This document shows, piece after piece, positions 7,840 to 16,210 of a stretch of 60,949 nucleotides of DNA. The notes beneath the pieces were generated by a model. The model searched no databases. It was given only the letters and a program-made list of their open reading frames with translations, and was not told the origin of the DNA. Position numbers and translations under genes: made by a program. The stretch comes from JAAYVZ01 sp035384965. Lineage in GTDB: Bacteria; Acidobacteriota; Thermoanaerobaculia; Thermoanaerobaculales; Thermoanaerobaculaceae. Every line of letters begins with the position of its first letter. Position 1 is the stretch's first letter. Location: the NCBI GenBank assembly GCA_035384965.1, contig DAOOJE010000025.1:1-60949 (forward strand), written 5' to 3'.

Positions 7840-8442
7840 TCAGGCCATGGCGCCGAAGACGAGCTTGGTGAGCGCTTCGCGCTGGGCCTGGTCGACGCCG
7901 GTGAACTCGACGCCGAGCTGGTAGGCGCGGTTGCCGGCTGGGTCGATGAGCTCGCGGCTGAAGACGACCGAAAGCCCGACCGTCACGGCCGCCTCGGGGG
8001 AGCGGATCGAGATGGTGGAGGATGAGCCGACGAGCAGCGGCAGCTCGGTCTCGACCAGGGCGCCGTACGGGCTCATGTTGCGCACGAGGGCGTCGTAGCT
8101 GAACTCGACGACGACGGTCTCCTGCAGGTCGGCGGCACCGATGTGGTGGCCCCCGTCCTCCGCCACCGCCACCTCCGCTTCGTACACGCTCACCGTGCGC
8201 CCGCTCGGCAAGGTCCGGACCTCGCCCAGCCGGCACGAGGCGATGTGGCCGTGGACGCGCACCGTCTGCCCCTTCGCGGTGCGAAGCCGCACCGTGCAGG
8301 CCCGGTCGAGCCGCACCTGCCGGGCGGTCTCGATCGTCAAGCCATCGGCCCGCACCGCCGTGATTCGCCCCTCGACCGTGGCGAGCAAGGCCGCGCTCAC
8401 GTCCTTGACGTTGTAGCGCGGGGCGCGACGGCGTTCGAGCAT
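7840..8442 (-). CDS. Tandem PilZ-like domain protein
   Basis: 200 aa, ATG start. The N-terminus carries an RRRAPRYNV motif that fits the RxxxR c-di-GMP-binding signature of PilZ. The C-terminal half carries NMSPYGALVE (the D/NxSxxG motif) and a closing LGVEFTG strand. About 115 residues separate the two signature halves, more than in a single PilZ barrel. The middle contains its own beta-rich stretch, so I read this as a degenerate first barrel plus a second barrel. The predicted role is a c-di-GMP effector or its remnant. It is convergent with the kinase and divergent from surE (58-base intergenic region). Confidence 0.75.
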   Translation of the reverse strand: MLERRRAPRYNVKDVSAALLATVEGRITAVRADGLTIETARQVRLDRACTVRLRTAKGQTVRVHGHIASCRLGEVRTLPSGRTVSVYEAEVAVAEDGGHHIGAADLQETVVVEFSYDALVRNMSPYGALVETELPLLVGSSSTISIRSPEAAVTVGLSVVFSRELIDPAGNRAYQLGVEFTGVDQAQREALTKLVFGAMA

Positions 8443-8488
8443 GGGGACCTCCGTGAATCTCGTCCGCGATTATACGGGAATTGACGGG

Positions 8489-8494
8489 TATACT
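8489..8494 (+). promoter_or_regulatory. -10 element of surE, placed for a leaderless transcript
   Basis: TATACT ends 6 bases before the GTG start at 8501, so transcription would begin at or next to the start codon. No good -35 is visible. No ribosome-binding site precedes the GTG. Confidence 0.5.
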
Positions 8495-8500
8495 GCCGGC

Positions 8501-9265
8501 GTGTCGCGGCCGCTCCTGCTCGTCAGCAACGACGACGGCTTCAACTCCCCCGGCATCCAGGCCCTGGTGGCGGCGCTCGAGCCGCTCGGCGAGGTCTGGG
8601 TGGTGGCGCCCGACCGCGAGAACTCGGCGGTTTCCCACGCCCTCACGCTGTCGCGCCCGCTGCGGCTCGTCGAGGCGGGGCCGCGCCGCTACCTCGTGGA
8701 TGGCACCCCGACCGACTGCATCGCCCTGGCGCTTGGGCACGTGCTGAAGGGCCGGCGGGTCGACCTCGTGGTGTCGGGGATCAACCACGGCGCCAACATG
8801 GGCGACGACGTGCACTACTCGGGCACCGTCTCGGCGGCGTTCGAGGCGGCGGTGCAGGGGCTGCCGGCGATCGCGGTCTCGCTGGTGGCCGGCAACGGGT
8901 GGGAATTCGGCCACGCCGCCCGCATCGCGCGCTGGCTGGCCCGGCGCGTGCTCCGGCTCGGCATGCCCGAAGGCACGCTGCTCAACGTCAACGTGCCCCC
9001 GGGAACGCCGCGCGGCGCGGCGCTGACGCGTCTCGGCAAGCACCGCTACACCGAGGGGGTCATCGAGGGGACCGATCCGCGTGGCAAGCGGTGCTACTGG
9101 ATCGGGGGCGGCGATCCGGTGTGGGAGCGTATCGCCGGCACCGACTTCGTGGCGATCGCCGACGGGCTGGTCTCGATCACGCCGCTGCAGCGCGACATGA
9201 CCGACCTGGCGCGGCTCGAACAGCTCCGCAGCGAGTCCGGCTGGGAGCTGGAAGGGCTGCCTTGA
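8501..9265 (+). CDS. surE: 5'/3'-nucleotidase SurE
   Basis: 254 aa, the usual SurE length. SurE is a metal-dependent nucleoside monophosphate phosphatase of the cytoplasm, linked to stationary-phase survival. The N-terminal metal motif SNDDG (residues 9-13), the PDRENSAVSHALT segment, VDGTPTDC and the SGINHGANMGDDVHYSGTVSAA segment are intact. The GTG at 8501 gives the expected N-terminus directly before the first beta strand. The stop overlaps the start of the next gene (TTGA), reproducing the classic surE-pcm pairing. Confidence 0.95.
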   Translation: MSRPLLLVSNDDGFNSPGIQALVAALEPLGEVWVVAPDRENSAVSHALTLSRPLRLVEAGPRRYLVDGTPTDCIALALGHVLKGRRVDLVVSGINHGANMGDDVHYSGTVSAAFEAAVQGLPAIAVSLVAGNGWEFGHAARIARWLARRVLRLGMPEGTLLNVNVPPGTPRGAALTRLGKHRYTEGVIEGTDPRGKRCYWIGGGDPVWERIAGTDFVAIADGLVSITPLQRDMTDLARLEQLRSESGWELEGLP

Positions 9266-9924
9266 ACGCCGGGGTGCCGCTGCGGCGGCGGCTGCTCGTG
9301 GAGTACCTGCGAACGACGGTCGGGGTGCGCGACGAGCGGGTGCTGGCAGCCATGGCCACGGTGCCGCGCGAGGTCTTCGTGCCGCCGTCGCTGTTTCCGC
9401 AGGCGTACGACGACTACCCGCTGGAAATCGGGGAGGGGCAGACGATCTCGCAGCCGTCGGTGGTGGCGCGCATGCTGGAGCTGGCGGCGGTCGGCGAGCG
9501 CGACCGGGTGCTCGAGATCGGCGCCGGCTCGGGGTACCAGGCGGCGGTGCTGGCGTGCCTGGCGCGCTTCGTGTTTTCGCTCGAGCGCTTGCCGCGCCTG
9601 GCCGAGACGGCCCGCGCCCGACTCGCGCAGCTCGGTTTCAGGAACGTCTCGATCCAGGTCATGGACGGCACGCTCGGATGGCGGGCGCAGGCGCCGTTCG
9701 ACGCGATCGTGGTCGCTGCGGCGGCGCCTGCGGTGCCGCCGGCGCTCAAGGAGCAGCTCGTGGACGGCGGGCGGCTGGTCGTACCGGTCGGGGACCTGCG
9801 GCGGCAGGAGCTGCTCCTGTTCGTCCGACGGGGCGACGGCTTCGAGCAGTCGGCGCACGGTCCCGCGACGTTCGTGCCGCTCGTCGGCAAGGGAGGGTTT
9901 CCCGATGGCAGCACGGCGGGTTGA
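9262..9924 (+). CDS. pcm: Protein-L-isoaspartate O-methyltransferase
   Basis: 220 aa. It repairs damaged proteins by methylating L-isoaspartyl residues with S-adenosylmethionine. Visible signatures are the EGQTISQPSVVARMLEL substrate loop and the SAM-binding LEIGAGSGYQAAVLA. The start is a TTG overlapping the surE stop, giving tight translational coupling; a GTG three codons later is an alternative. Length and gene order match the bacterial Pcm family. Confidence 0.93.
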   Translation: MNAGVPLRRRLLVEYLRTTVGVRDERVLAAMATVPREVFVPPSLFPQAYDDYPLEIGEGQTISQPSVVARMLELAAVGERDRVLEIGAGSGYQAAVLACLARFVFSLERLPRLAETARARLAQLGFRNVSIQVMDGTLGWRAQAPFDAIVVAAAAPAVPPALKEQLVDGGRLVVPVGDLRRQELLLFVRRGDGFEQSAHGPATFVPLVGKGGFPDGSTAG

Positions 9925-9954
9925 ACCGACCGGAAGCGACGGGGAGGGCCGCCA

Positions 9955-10239
9955 GTGGGCCTCATGACCTGCCACTACCTGGTGAGCGGCCGTGTCCAGG
10001 GCGTCGGCTACCGCTACTTCACGGCCCGCGAGGCGCGCGGGCTCGGGCTCGAAGGGTGGGTGCGCAACCTTCCGGACGGGCGTGTCGAGGTGGTGGCGCG
10101 CGGCGAGATCGGGGCGCTCGAGGCGCTGCTCGGCCGCCTCTGGCAAGGCCCGCCGCTGTCGAGGGTCGCGGGTGTCGAGATCGGCGGCTGGAACGGCCCG
10201 GTCGGCTCGGGGTTCGGGGTGCTGCCGACGCCGAAGTAG
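9955..10239 (+). CDS. Acylphosphatase
   Basis: 94 aa. A small cytoplasmic enzyme that hydrolyses acyl phosphates. The catalytic Arg lies in SGRVQGVGYRYF and the catalytic Asn in WVRNLPDGRVE, both intact. GTG at 9955 is chosen because GGAGGG sits about 8 bases upstream; an ATG three codons later is possible. It follows pcm by 30 bases and is probably co-transcribed with surE-pcm. Confidence 0.93.
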   Translation: MGLMTCHYLVSGRVQGVGYRYFTAREARGLGLEGWVRNLPDGRVEVVARGEIGALEALLGRLWQGPPLSRVAGVEIGGWNGPVGSGFGVLPTPK

Positions 10240-10259
10240 CACTTGCGGCGATGCGGCCG

Positions 10260-10289
10260 TTGCCAGGCGGCCGCCTCGTCGGCTACGAT
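10260..10289 (+). promoter_or_regulatory. Promoter of the tRNA-Arg gene
   Basis: TTGCCA (10260-10265) and TACGAT (10284-10289) are 18 bases apart. The predicted start near 10296 leaves only a few bases before the mature tRNA 5' end at 10300. Confidence 0.55.
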
Positions 10290-10299
10290 CAGCGCGGGC

Positions 10300-10377
10300 G
10301 GGGCTGTAGCTCAGTTCGGATAGAGCAGCGGTTTCCTAAACCGCGTGTCGGTGGTTCGAGTCCACTCAGCCCCGCCA
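10300..10377 (+). tRNA. tRNA-Arg (anticodon CCU)
   Basis: A full cloverleaf is visible. The acceptor stem GGGGCTG pairs with CAGCCCC. D-stem is GCTC/GAGC. The anticodon stem GCGGT/ACCGC encloses TTCCTAA, with anticodon CCT at 10335-10337. The T-arm is GGTGG-TTCGAGT-CCACT. G is the discriminator and CCA is encoded. It reads AGG arginine codons. No integrase gene or repeated 3' end lies nearby, so it is not visibly an attachment site. Confidence 0.97.
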
Positions 10378-10502
10378 GCCAAGCCACACAATTGCAGCAT
10401 GGAAAGACGATCTCGCCCCCGGGCGGGGGACTGCTCGTCGGTCTGTACGGCGCGACGGCGTCGTGACCGTGTGCGGGCCACCGCCGCTTCCACCGGGGGC
10501 GG

Positions 10503-10508
10503 TACACT
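10503..10508 (+). promoter_or_regulatory. -10 element of the YkgJ-like gene (leaderless)
   Basis: TACACT ends 6 bases before the GTG at 10515, the same layout as surE. No ribosome-binding site is present between them. Confidence 0.45.
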
Positions 10509-10514
10509 CGCGGG

Positions 10515-11162
10515 GTGCCGGACCTGTCGTGGTGCGAGGTGGCCAACGGGGTTCTCGCGGAGGACCGGGCGATGCTGCGCGAGGTCGACGCGGCGCTGGC
10601 GCGGGGTGCGCGGCGCGCCGGCCGGCACCTCGTCTGCCGGCCGGGGTGCACGCTGTGTTGCATCGGGCCTTTCGACATCACGGTACTGGATGCGGCCCGG
10701 CTGCGGGCCGGTCTGGCGGCGCTCCGCGCGCGCGATGGCGGAAAGGCGGCGGCGGTGCAGCGGCGGGCCCGAGCGGCCTGGGCGCGGCTGGCCGGCGGTT
10801 TTCCCGGTGACGCCGGGCGCGGGCGGCTGGCCGACGACGACGGTGCGAGGGAAGCGTTCTTTGCACGGCACGCCGCGGAGCCCTGCCCGGCGCTCGACCG
10901 CGGCACCGGGCGGTGCGAGCTGTACGCGCACCGGCCGCTGTCGTGCCGGACGTTCGGGCTGCCGGTGCGCAGCGGAGGGGTCGAGCTGCCGCCGTGCGAG
11001 CTGTGCTTTTGTGGCGCCGCGCCGGAGGAAATCGCGGCCGCCACGGTCGAGCCGGACCCCGGCGATCGTGAGGGCCGGCTGCTGGCGGTGCTCGCCGCCG
11101 CCGGGGTGGAGGGCGACACGATCGTTGCGGCGGTGCTGGCCGCGGCGGAGGAGGCGAGGTGA
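10515..11162 (+). CDS. YkgJ-family cysteine-cluster protein
   Basis: 215 aa. The N-terminal region has the CRPGCTLCC cluster (consensus CxxxCxxCC) near residues 42-50. Further cysteines lie in EPCPALDRGTGRCELYAHRP, in SCRTFG and in CELCFC. This pattern defines the YkgJ/UPF0153 family, thought to bind a zinc ion or Fe-S cluster; some members are linked to protein methylation. The biochemical role is unknown. Its stop overlaps the following methyltransferase start (GTGA), so the two are co-translated. Confidence 0.8.
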   Translation: MPDLSWCEVANGVLAEDRAMLREVDAALARGARRAGRHLVCRPGCTLCCIGPFDITVLDAARLRAGLAALRARDGGKAAAVQRRARAAWARLAGGFPGDAGRGRLADDDGAREAFFARHAAEPCPALDRGTGRCELYAHRPLSCRTFGLPVRSGGVELPPCELCFCGAAPEEIAAATVEPDPGDREGRLLAVLAAAGVEGDTIVAAVLAAAEEAR

Positions 11163-12370
11163 GCGCCGACCGGGGGGAGAGCGGAAAGCCGGGCTCCGAC
11201 CGCCGTCCGGGCGGGCAGCCCTGGCGGCTGCTGGCGACGTGCTCGCGGGGGCTCGAGGAGGTGGTGGCCGCCGAGCTGCGGGGGCTGGGGGCGCGGGGGG
11301 TCGAGCCGGGGCGGGGGATGGTGGCTTTCGGCGGCGGGCTCGAGGACGTGTACCGCGCCAACGTCGGGCTGCGGGCGGCGACGCGGGTGCTCGTGCAGCT
11401 CGTCGAGGGCGAGGGGGGTGGTCGGGAGGCGCTGTACGAGCTGGCCGCGAACGTCGCGTGGGAGGAGTGGGTGCGGCCCGAGCAGACCATCGCGGTGGAC
11501 GCCGCCGGACGGACGGAGGCCTTCCGCAGCACGGCGTTCGCGGCGCTGGTCGTGAAGGACGCGGTGGTCGACCGCCTGCGCTCGAGGACGGGCCGCCGCC
11601 CCGACGTCTCGCGCACCGGCGCCGACGTGCGCGTCCACCTCCACCTGCACGGGGCGACGGCCGGGCTCGCGCTCGACGCCACGGGCGAGCCGCTCGGTCA
11701 CCGCGGCTACCGCCCTCGCGGCGGGCCGGCGCCGCTGTCCGAGGCGCTCGCCTCGGGCTGCCTGGCGCTTGCCGGATATGACGGGAGGCAGCCGTTCGTG
11801 GATCCGATGGCGGGTACGGGGACGATCGCCATCGAGGCCGCCCTCGTGGCGACCGCAACGGCGCCCGGGTTGCGGCGCGGTTTCGCGTGCGAGCGCTGGC
11901 TCGTGCACCGCGCCGATCTTCTCGCCCGCATGCGGGCCGCGGCCGCGGCGGCGCGGCGGCCCGCACCCGCCCCGGTGCTGGCTCGCGACGTCAACCCTCG
12001 CGCCGTGGCGGCAATCCGCCACAACGCGGCGGCGGCCGGGGTGGGGGAGGTCGTGCGGGTCGAGCGCGGCGAGCTGCGCGAGCTGCCGGTCCAGGTGCCG
12101 GGCACGCTGCTCCTGACCAATCCGCCGTACGGTGAGCGGCTGGGTGACGCCGGGGAACTCGCAGCGCTCTACCGCGAGCTGGGCGATACGCTCAAGCGGC
12201 GCCTGCCGGGCGGCACGGCCTGGGTCCTCACTGGCAACCCCGAGCTCGCGAGATCGATCGGGCTGCGGGCGAGCCGGCGGGTGCAGGTCTTCAACGGTCC
12301 GATCGAATGTCGTCTCCTGCGCTTCGAGATCGTGGAGGGGAGCCTGCGCCCACCTGGCCGCTCCGTTTGA
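11159..12370 (+). CDS. RlmL/YpsC-type 23S rRNA guanine-N2 methyltransferase
   Basis: 403 aa. A THUMP-type RNA-binding domain covers about 20-180, including the LLATCSRGLEEVVAAEL start typical of the family. A Rossmann methyltransferase domain covers about 185-395. DPMAGTGTIAIEAAL is the SAM-binding motif and LLTNPPYGERLG carries the NPPY catalytic motif for N2-guanine methylation. It corresponds to the N-terminal half of E. coli RlmL, without the second RlmK domain. It overlaps the YkgJ gene at its GTG start. The precise rRNA target is inferred. Confidence 0.85.
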   Translation: MSADRGESGKPGSDRRPGGQPWRLLATCSRGLEEVVAAELRGLGARGVEPGRGMVAFGGGLEDVYRANVGLRAATRVLVQLVEGEGGGREALYELAANVAWEEWVRPEQTIAVDAAGRTEAFRSTAFAALVVKDAVVDRLRSRTGRRPDVSRTGADVRVHLHLHGATAGLALDATGEPLGHRGYRPRGGPAPLSEALASGCLALAGYDGRQPFVDPMAGTGTIAIEAALVATATAPGLRRGFACERWLVHRADLLARMRAAAAAARRPAPAPVLARDVNPRAVAAIRHNAAAAGVGEVVRVERGELRELPVQVPGTLLLTNPPYGERLGDAGELAALYRELGDTLKRRLPGGTAWVLTGNPELARSIGLRASRRVQVFNGPIECRLLRFEIVEGSLRPPGRSV

Positions 12371-12466
12371 GGCCGAGGAACGAGGCGTGCCGGCGGTCTT
12401 CGACGTCTCGTTTTCGACACGACCACGTGATCCTCGAACGGCGGCGAGCGGCAAGCTCCCGGGTGC

Positions 12467-12472
12467 TACACT
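12467..12472 (+). promoter_or_regulatory. -10 element before the glycosyltransferase gene
   Basis: TACACT ends 9 bases before the ATG at 12482; the leader would be at most a few bases. The preceding 96 bases after the methyltransferase stop hold nothing else that I recognise. Confidence 0.4.
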
Positions 12473-12481
12473 TTGCAGCCC

Positions 12482-13240
12482 ATGACGCCGTCCGTGGCCG
12501 CCCTCATCCCCGCCTTCAACTGCGCTGCCGCCATCGAGGCAGTGGTGCGGGGGACGCGCCGCCATGTCGCCGAGGTGCTGGTCGTGGATGACGGCTCCTC
12601 CGACGGCACGGCCGCAGCGGCGCGCCGCGCCGGGGCGCGGGTGGTCGTTCACGAGCGCAACTGCGGCAAGGGGCCGGCGCTCCGCTCGGGGCTCGCGGTG
12701 CTGCTGGGCGAGGCGTGGACCCATGTCCTGATGCTGGACGGTGACGGCCAGCACGACCCCGAGGACATCCCGGGGTTTCTCGCGGCGGCCGAGAGGGCGG
12801 ATCTGGCGCTCGGGAACCGGCTCCATCGGCCGGAGGCGATTCCGGCCCGCCGGTTCTGGACCAATTTCATCGGCACGCGGGCGCTCGAACTCATGACGGG
12901 GTACCCGCTCGAGGATTCGCAGTGCGGCTTCCGTCTCGTGGCGGCGCCGCTGCTGCGGCGAATGGGGCTGGTCGGCAACCGCTACTCGGTGGACACGGAA
13001 ATACTGGTGCGCGCGGGGAAGCTGCGCGCCCGCTTTGCGCACGTGCCGGTGCGGGTGATCTACGGCGGAGCCACGCCGTCGCACTATCGGCCGCTGCGCG
13101 ACACCGTGCACATCGTGTTCTCGGCCGTGCGGTTCAAGGTCGACGAGGGCGACCGACGCGAGGACCCCGGGGCAGAGGGGTGGCGGGGCCTCGTCACCGC
13201 CCCTCCAGTCTTGCCGCCCCTGCAGGAGGCCGCGACATGA
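12482..13240 (+). CDS. Family 2 glycosyltransferase (polyprenyl-phosphate sugar transferase-like)
   Basis: 252 aa with a GT-A fold. Signatures are VAALIPAFNCAAAIEAVV, the nucleotide-binding VVDDGSSDGT, and DGDGQHDPEDIP, the metal-binding DxD region typical of dolichol-phosphate-mannose-synthase-like enzymes. No C-terminal membrane helices are present, so the enzyme is soluble or peripheral. It probably transfers a sugar from a nucleotide donor to a lipid carrier for envelope polysaccharide. Its stop overlaps the next start (ATGA). Confidence 0.85.
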   Translation: MTPSVAALIPAFNCAAAIEAVVRGTRRHVAEVLVVDDGSSDGTAAAARRAGARVVVHERNCGKGPALRSGLAVLLGEAWTHVLMLDGDGQHDPEDIPGFLAAAERADLALGNRLHRPEAIPARRFWTNFIGTRALELMTGYPLEDSQCGFRLVAAPLLRRMGLVGNRYSVDTEILVRAGKLRARFAHVPVRVIYGGATPSHYRPLRDTVHIVFSAVRFKVDEGDRREDPGAEGWRGLVTAPPVLPPLQEAAT

Positions 13241-13965
13241 AGCCGACGGTCGTCGTCACCGGTGGGTCGCGGGGGATCGGGCGGGCGATCGTCGAACTGC
13301 TGGCAAGCGAGGGGTACCGCGTCCGCTTCCTGTACCGGAGCAACGAGGAGGCGGCACAGGCAGTGCTGGCGGCGGTCGCCGAGGCGGGAGGGGAGGCGTT
13401 GGCCGACCGCTGCGATCTCTCTGACGCGGCCAGCGTGGAGGCGTGGTGCGAGAAGGTGGCCGACGAGCCGGTGTACGGGCTTGTCCACAACGCTGCGGTG
13501 ATTCGCGACGGGCACTTCTTGCTCATGTCTCCCGAGGCCTGGGAGGTGGTGCTGCAGACGGTGATGACGCCGGTCTACCGGCTGACCCGCGCCTGCCTGC
13601 GGCCGATGCTCAAGGCGCGCCGCGGCCGCATCGTGGCGATCGGCTCGCTGTCAGGCCTGCTGGGGCACGCAGGCCAGGTCAACTACTCGACCGCCAAGGG
13701 CGGCCTTCACGCTTTCACGAAGGCGCTGGCGCGCGAGGTGGGACGTTACAACGTCACGGTCAACACGGTGGTGCCGGGGTGGATCCTGACCGACCTGGTG
13801 GCCGCGATGCCGGAGGCCAGGCGCCGCGAGGCCGAGCGCGACATCCCCCTCGGTCACATGGGCGCTCCGCTTGACGTGGCCCGCGTCGTGTCGTTCCTCC
13901 TCTCCGAGCGGGCGGGGTACATCACCGGCGCGACGATCCGGGTCGACGGCGGCGTCGGAGCGTGA
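13237..13965 (+). CDS. Short-chain dehydrogenase/reductase, FabG-like
   Basis: 242 aa, typical of classical SDRs. NAD(P)-binding TGGSRGIG lies near residues 8-15, the NAA motif follows, and the catalytic Ser and YSTAK (YxxxK) are present. The C-terminus ends in ITGATIRVDGG, as in 3-oxoacyl-ACP reductases. Sequence alone does not fix the substrate. Coupling to a glycosyltransferase by ATGA is unusual for fatty-acid synthesis, so a sugar or lipid-modifying role remains possible. Confidence 0.85.
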   Translation: MKPTVVVTGGSRGIGRAIVELLASEGYRVRFLYRSNEEAAQAVLAAVAEAGGEALADRCDLSDAASVEAWCEKVADEPVYGLVHNAAVIRDGHFLLMSPEAWEVVLQTVMTPVYRLTRACLRPMLKARRGRIVAIGSLSGLLGHAGQVNYSTAKGGLHAFTKALAREVGRYNVTVNTVVPGWILTDLVAAMPEARRREAERDIPLGHMGAPLDVARVVSFLLSERAGYITGATIRVDGGVGA

Positions 13966-14015
13966 GGCCCCCGCTGATCGGGGCCCACCAGTGTATGCTT
14001 CCGGCGGAGGGCATG

Positions 14016-15377
14016 ATGGGCGGCATTTTCAAGGCGTATGACATCCGCGGCGTCTACCCGCAGGAGCTCGACGAGTCGACGATGTACGCGATCGGCTACC
14101 ACTTCCGCGGCATCCTCTCGAGCGAGGACCTCGACCGCGGCGGTCGGGTGGTGGTGAGCCGCGACATGCGCGAGTCGTCGGCGCCGCTGGCGGCGGCGCT
14201 CGCCGACGGCCTGCGCACCGCCGGGCTGGGCGTGATCGACATCGGCCTGGCGACGACGCCGATGAACTACTTCGCGATCGGGCACCTCGGGGCCTCGGCC
14301 GGGATTCAGGTCACGGCCTCGCACAACCCCGCCCGGTACAACGGCGCCAAGCTGTCGCGGCGCGACGCGATTCCGGTGTCCAGCGAGACCGGGATCGGCG
14401 AGCTGGAACAGCTCGTCAGGAGCACCCCGGCCCCGCCGTCGAAACCGGTCGCCTCCTGCGAGCAGCGCGACATCTTCCCGGCGTACCGGGAGCACGTGCT
14501 GCGGTTCGTCCGCCTCCGCGAGCCCCGCCTGAAGGTTGCGGTGGACGTGGCCAACGGCATGGCGACGCTGTACGAGCCGCTGCTGCAGGCGCTCAACATC
14601 GAGCTGGTGCCGCTCTTCTTCGGGCTCGACGGGAGCTTCCCCAATCACGAGGCCAACCCGCTCAAGCCGGAGAACCTGCGGGACCTGCAGCGGGCCGTGC
14701 GGGAGCACGGCTGCGCCCTGGGGCTGGCGTTCGACGGCGACGCCGACCGGGCCATCATGGTCGACGACGAAGCGGCGATCGTGGGCGCCGACCTCGTGAC
14801 CGCGCTGCTCGCCGGGCCGGTGCTCGAGCGCTTCCCGGGTCGCCCGATCATTTACGACATCCGTTCCTCGTGGGCCACGAGGGAGGCGATCCTGGCGGCC
14901 GGCGGCCAGCCGGTGCGCGAGCGGGTCGGGCACTCGTTCATGAAGGCCACGATGCGCCGCCTCGGCAGCCCGTTCGGCGGCGAGCTGGCGGGGCACTTCT
15001 ACTGGATGGAGAACTACTGCGCCGACTCCTCGCTCATCACCGCGATCGAGGTGCTCAACGTGCTGCGCCGCGAGGGCAGGCCGCTTTCGGCGCTGCTGGC
15101 GCCGCACCGCCGCTACGCCGGCACGGGGGAGATCAACTTCCACGTCGAGGACAAGCCGGCGATGATCCGCCATCTCGCGGAAGTCTTCGCCGACGGCGCG
15201 ATCGATTACACGGACGGGATCACGGTCGAGTACGCCGACTGGTGGTTCAACGTCCGCCCCTCCAACACCGAGCCGCTGCTGCGCCTGGTGATGGAGGCCC
15301 GCACCCCCGCGCTGCTCGCCGAGGTGAAGCCTCGGTTGCTCGCCATCCTCGGCGAGCCCGAGACCGGCGGGCACTGA
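14016..15377 (+). CDS. Phosphomannomutase/phosphoglucomutase
   Basis: 453 aa. A phosphohexomutase interconverting sugar 1- and 6-phosphates. The four domain signatures are intact: catalytic serine loop TASHNPARYNGAK, metal loop DGDADRA, sugar-binding GGELAGHFYW, and phosphate-binding RPSNTEPLLRL. Two ATGs occur in tandem (14013 and 14016). The second is chosen because it lies 5 bases after GGAGG. A TATGCT box at 13994-13999 may be its -10. It would supply mannose- or glucose-1-phosphate for envelope polysaccharides. Confidence 0.92.
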   Translation: MGGIFKAYDIRGVYPQELDESTMYAIGYHFRGILSSEDLDRGGRVVVSRDMRESSAPLAAALADGLRTAGLGVIDIGLATTPMNYFAIGHLGASAGIQVTASHNPARYNGAKLSRRDAIPVSSETGIGELEQLVRSTPAPPSKPVASCEQRDIFPAYREHVLRFVRLREPRLKVAVDVANGMATLYEPLLQALNIELVPLFFGLDGSFPNHEANPLKPENLRDLQRAVREHGCALGLAFDGDADRAIMVDDEAAIVGADLVTALLAGPVLERFPGRPIIYDIRSSWATREAILAAGGQPVRERVGHSFMKATMRRLGSPFGGELAGHFYWMENYCADSSLITAIEVLNVLRREGRPLSALLAPHRRYAGTGEINFHVEDKPAMIRHLAEVFADGAIDYTDGITVEYADWWFNVRPSNTEPLLRLVMEARTPALLAEVKPRLLAILGEPETGGH

Positions 15378-15437
15378 GCTGCGCGACAGTGACCGGGCAG
15401 TGCCGGGTGGGCTATGCTGGAAGCAGGAAGGCCCTGC

Positions 15438-16178
15438 ATGCCCGAGGAAACTCGCCCTGACCTCGCTGCCGTCCTGGCCGAGCTCGACGCGGGGCGGGAG
15501 CCGGAGGAGCTGCGGCTGCTGGCGGTTCTGCGGCGGCCCGAGTGCCCTCGGGACCTCATCGAGCGGCTGTGCACGTGCCGCTGGGTGCTGCGCAGGCGGC
15601 GGGTGGCCACGCTCGTGGTGCGCCATCCGGCGTGCCGGCACCCGTTCGCGTGGCAGGTCCTGCCGTACCTCGGCTGGCACGACCTTCACGAGGTCTGCCG
15701 CGATCCGCGCACCGCACCGGCAATCAGGGCGCAGGCCGAGAGAAAGCTCGGCGAGCGGCTGGCGAGCATGGCGCTCGGGGAGCGGATCAGCCTCGCGAGG
15801 GTCGCGTCGCGCGGCGTGGTGAGGGCGTTGCTCGGCGATCCCGAAGTGGCGTGCATCGAGGCGCTGCTCGGCAACCCGCGCTTCACCGAGGACGAGGCGC
15901 TCCGCGTGCTCGTCGTCAACCCCAACCCCGACTGCCTGGCGGCGCTGCTGCGGCACGAGGTGTGGGGCCGGCGGCGGGCGGTCGTCCGCGCCGCGGTGCG
16001 CTCGCCGCGACTTCCCCTCGGGCTTCTGGCCGGGCTCGCGGCCACCCTTTCGGACGCCGAGCTGGCCGATCTCCTGCGCGGAGGAGAGGCGCCCGACGCG
16101 CTTGCCGACGCGCTCGCCGAGCTGCTCCTCGCCCGCCGCGCTGCCCCGGACGGGGTTTCGACCTCCGACCCCTCTTGA
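15438..16178 (+). CDS. Unrecognised helical-repeat protein
   Basis: 246 aa, no signal peptide or membrane segment, rich in Leu, Ala and Arg. Repeated motifs of the form LLxNPxxxEDEALxxLxxNPxPDCLAALLR suggest short alpha-helical (HEAT-like) repeats. I do not recognise a family. ATG at 15438 has AGGAAGG about 7 bases upstream; an in-frame ATG at 15414 is possible. TATGCT (15413-15418) could be a -10. It shares the theme of helical repeats with the protein two genes on (16994-18085), with a RodZ-like gene between them. Confidence 0.6.
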   Translation: MPEETRPDLAAVLAELDAGREPEELRLLAVLRRPECPRDLIERLCTCRWVLRRRRVATLVVRHPACRHPFAWQVLPYLGWHDLHEVCRDPRTAPAIRAQAERKLGERLASMALGERISLARVASRGVVRALLGDPEVACIEALLGNPRFTEDEALRVLVVNPNPDCLAALLRHEVWGRRRAVVRAAVRSPRLPLGLLAGLAATLSDAELADLLRGGEAPDALADALAELLLARRAAPDGVSTSDPS

Positions 16179-16203
16179 AGTCTCGCCCGGGACTGACTAG
16201 AGT
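16175..16203 (+). promoter_or_regulatory. Promoter of the RodZ-like gene (leaderless layout)
   Basis: TTGAAG (16175-16180) and TAGAGT (16198-16203) with exactly 17 bases between. The -10 ends 7 bases before the GTG at 16211, so the start codon would be at or near +1. The -35 overlaps the stop of the preceding gene. Confidence 0.6.
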
Positions 16204-16210
16204 CGGGGCA

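Noticed and set aside
10300..10514. tRNA-Arg as a possible attachment site for a mobile island
   Set aside because: No integrase, no duplicated tRNA 3' end and no change in gene type downstream.
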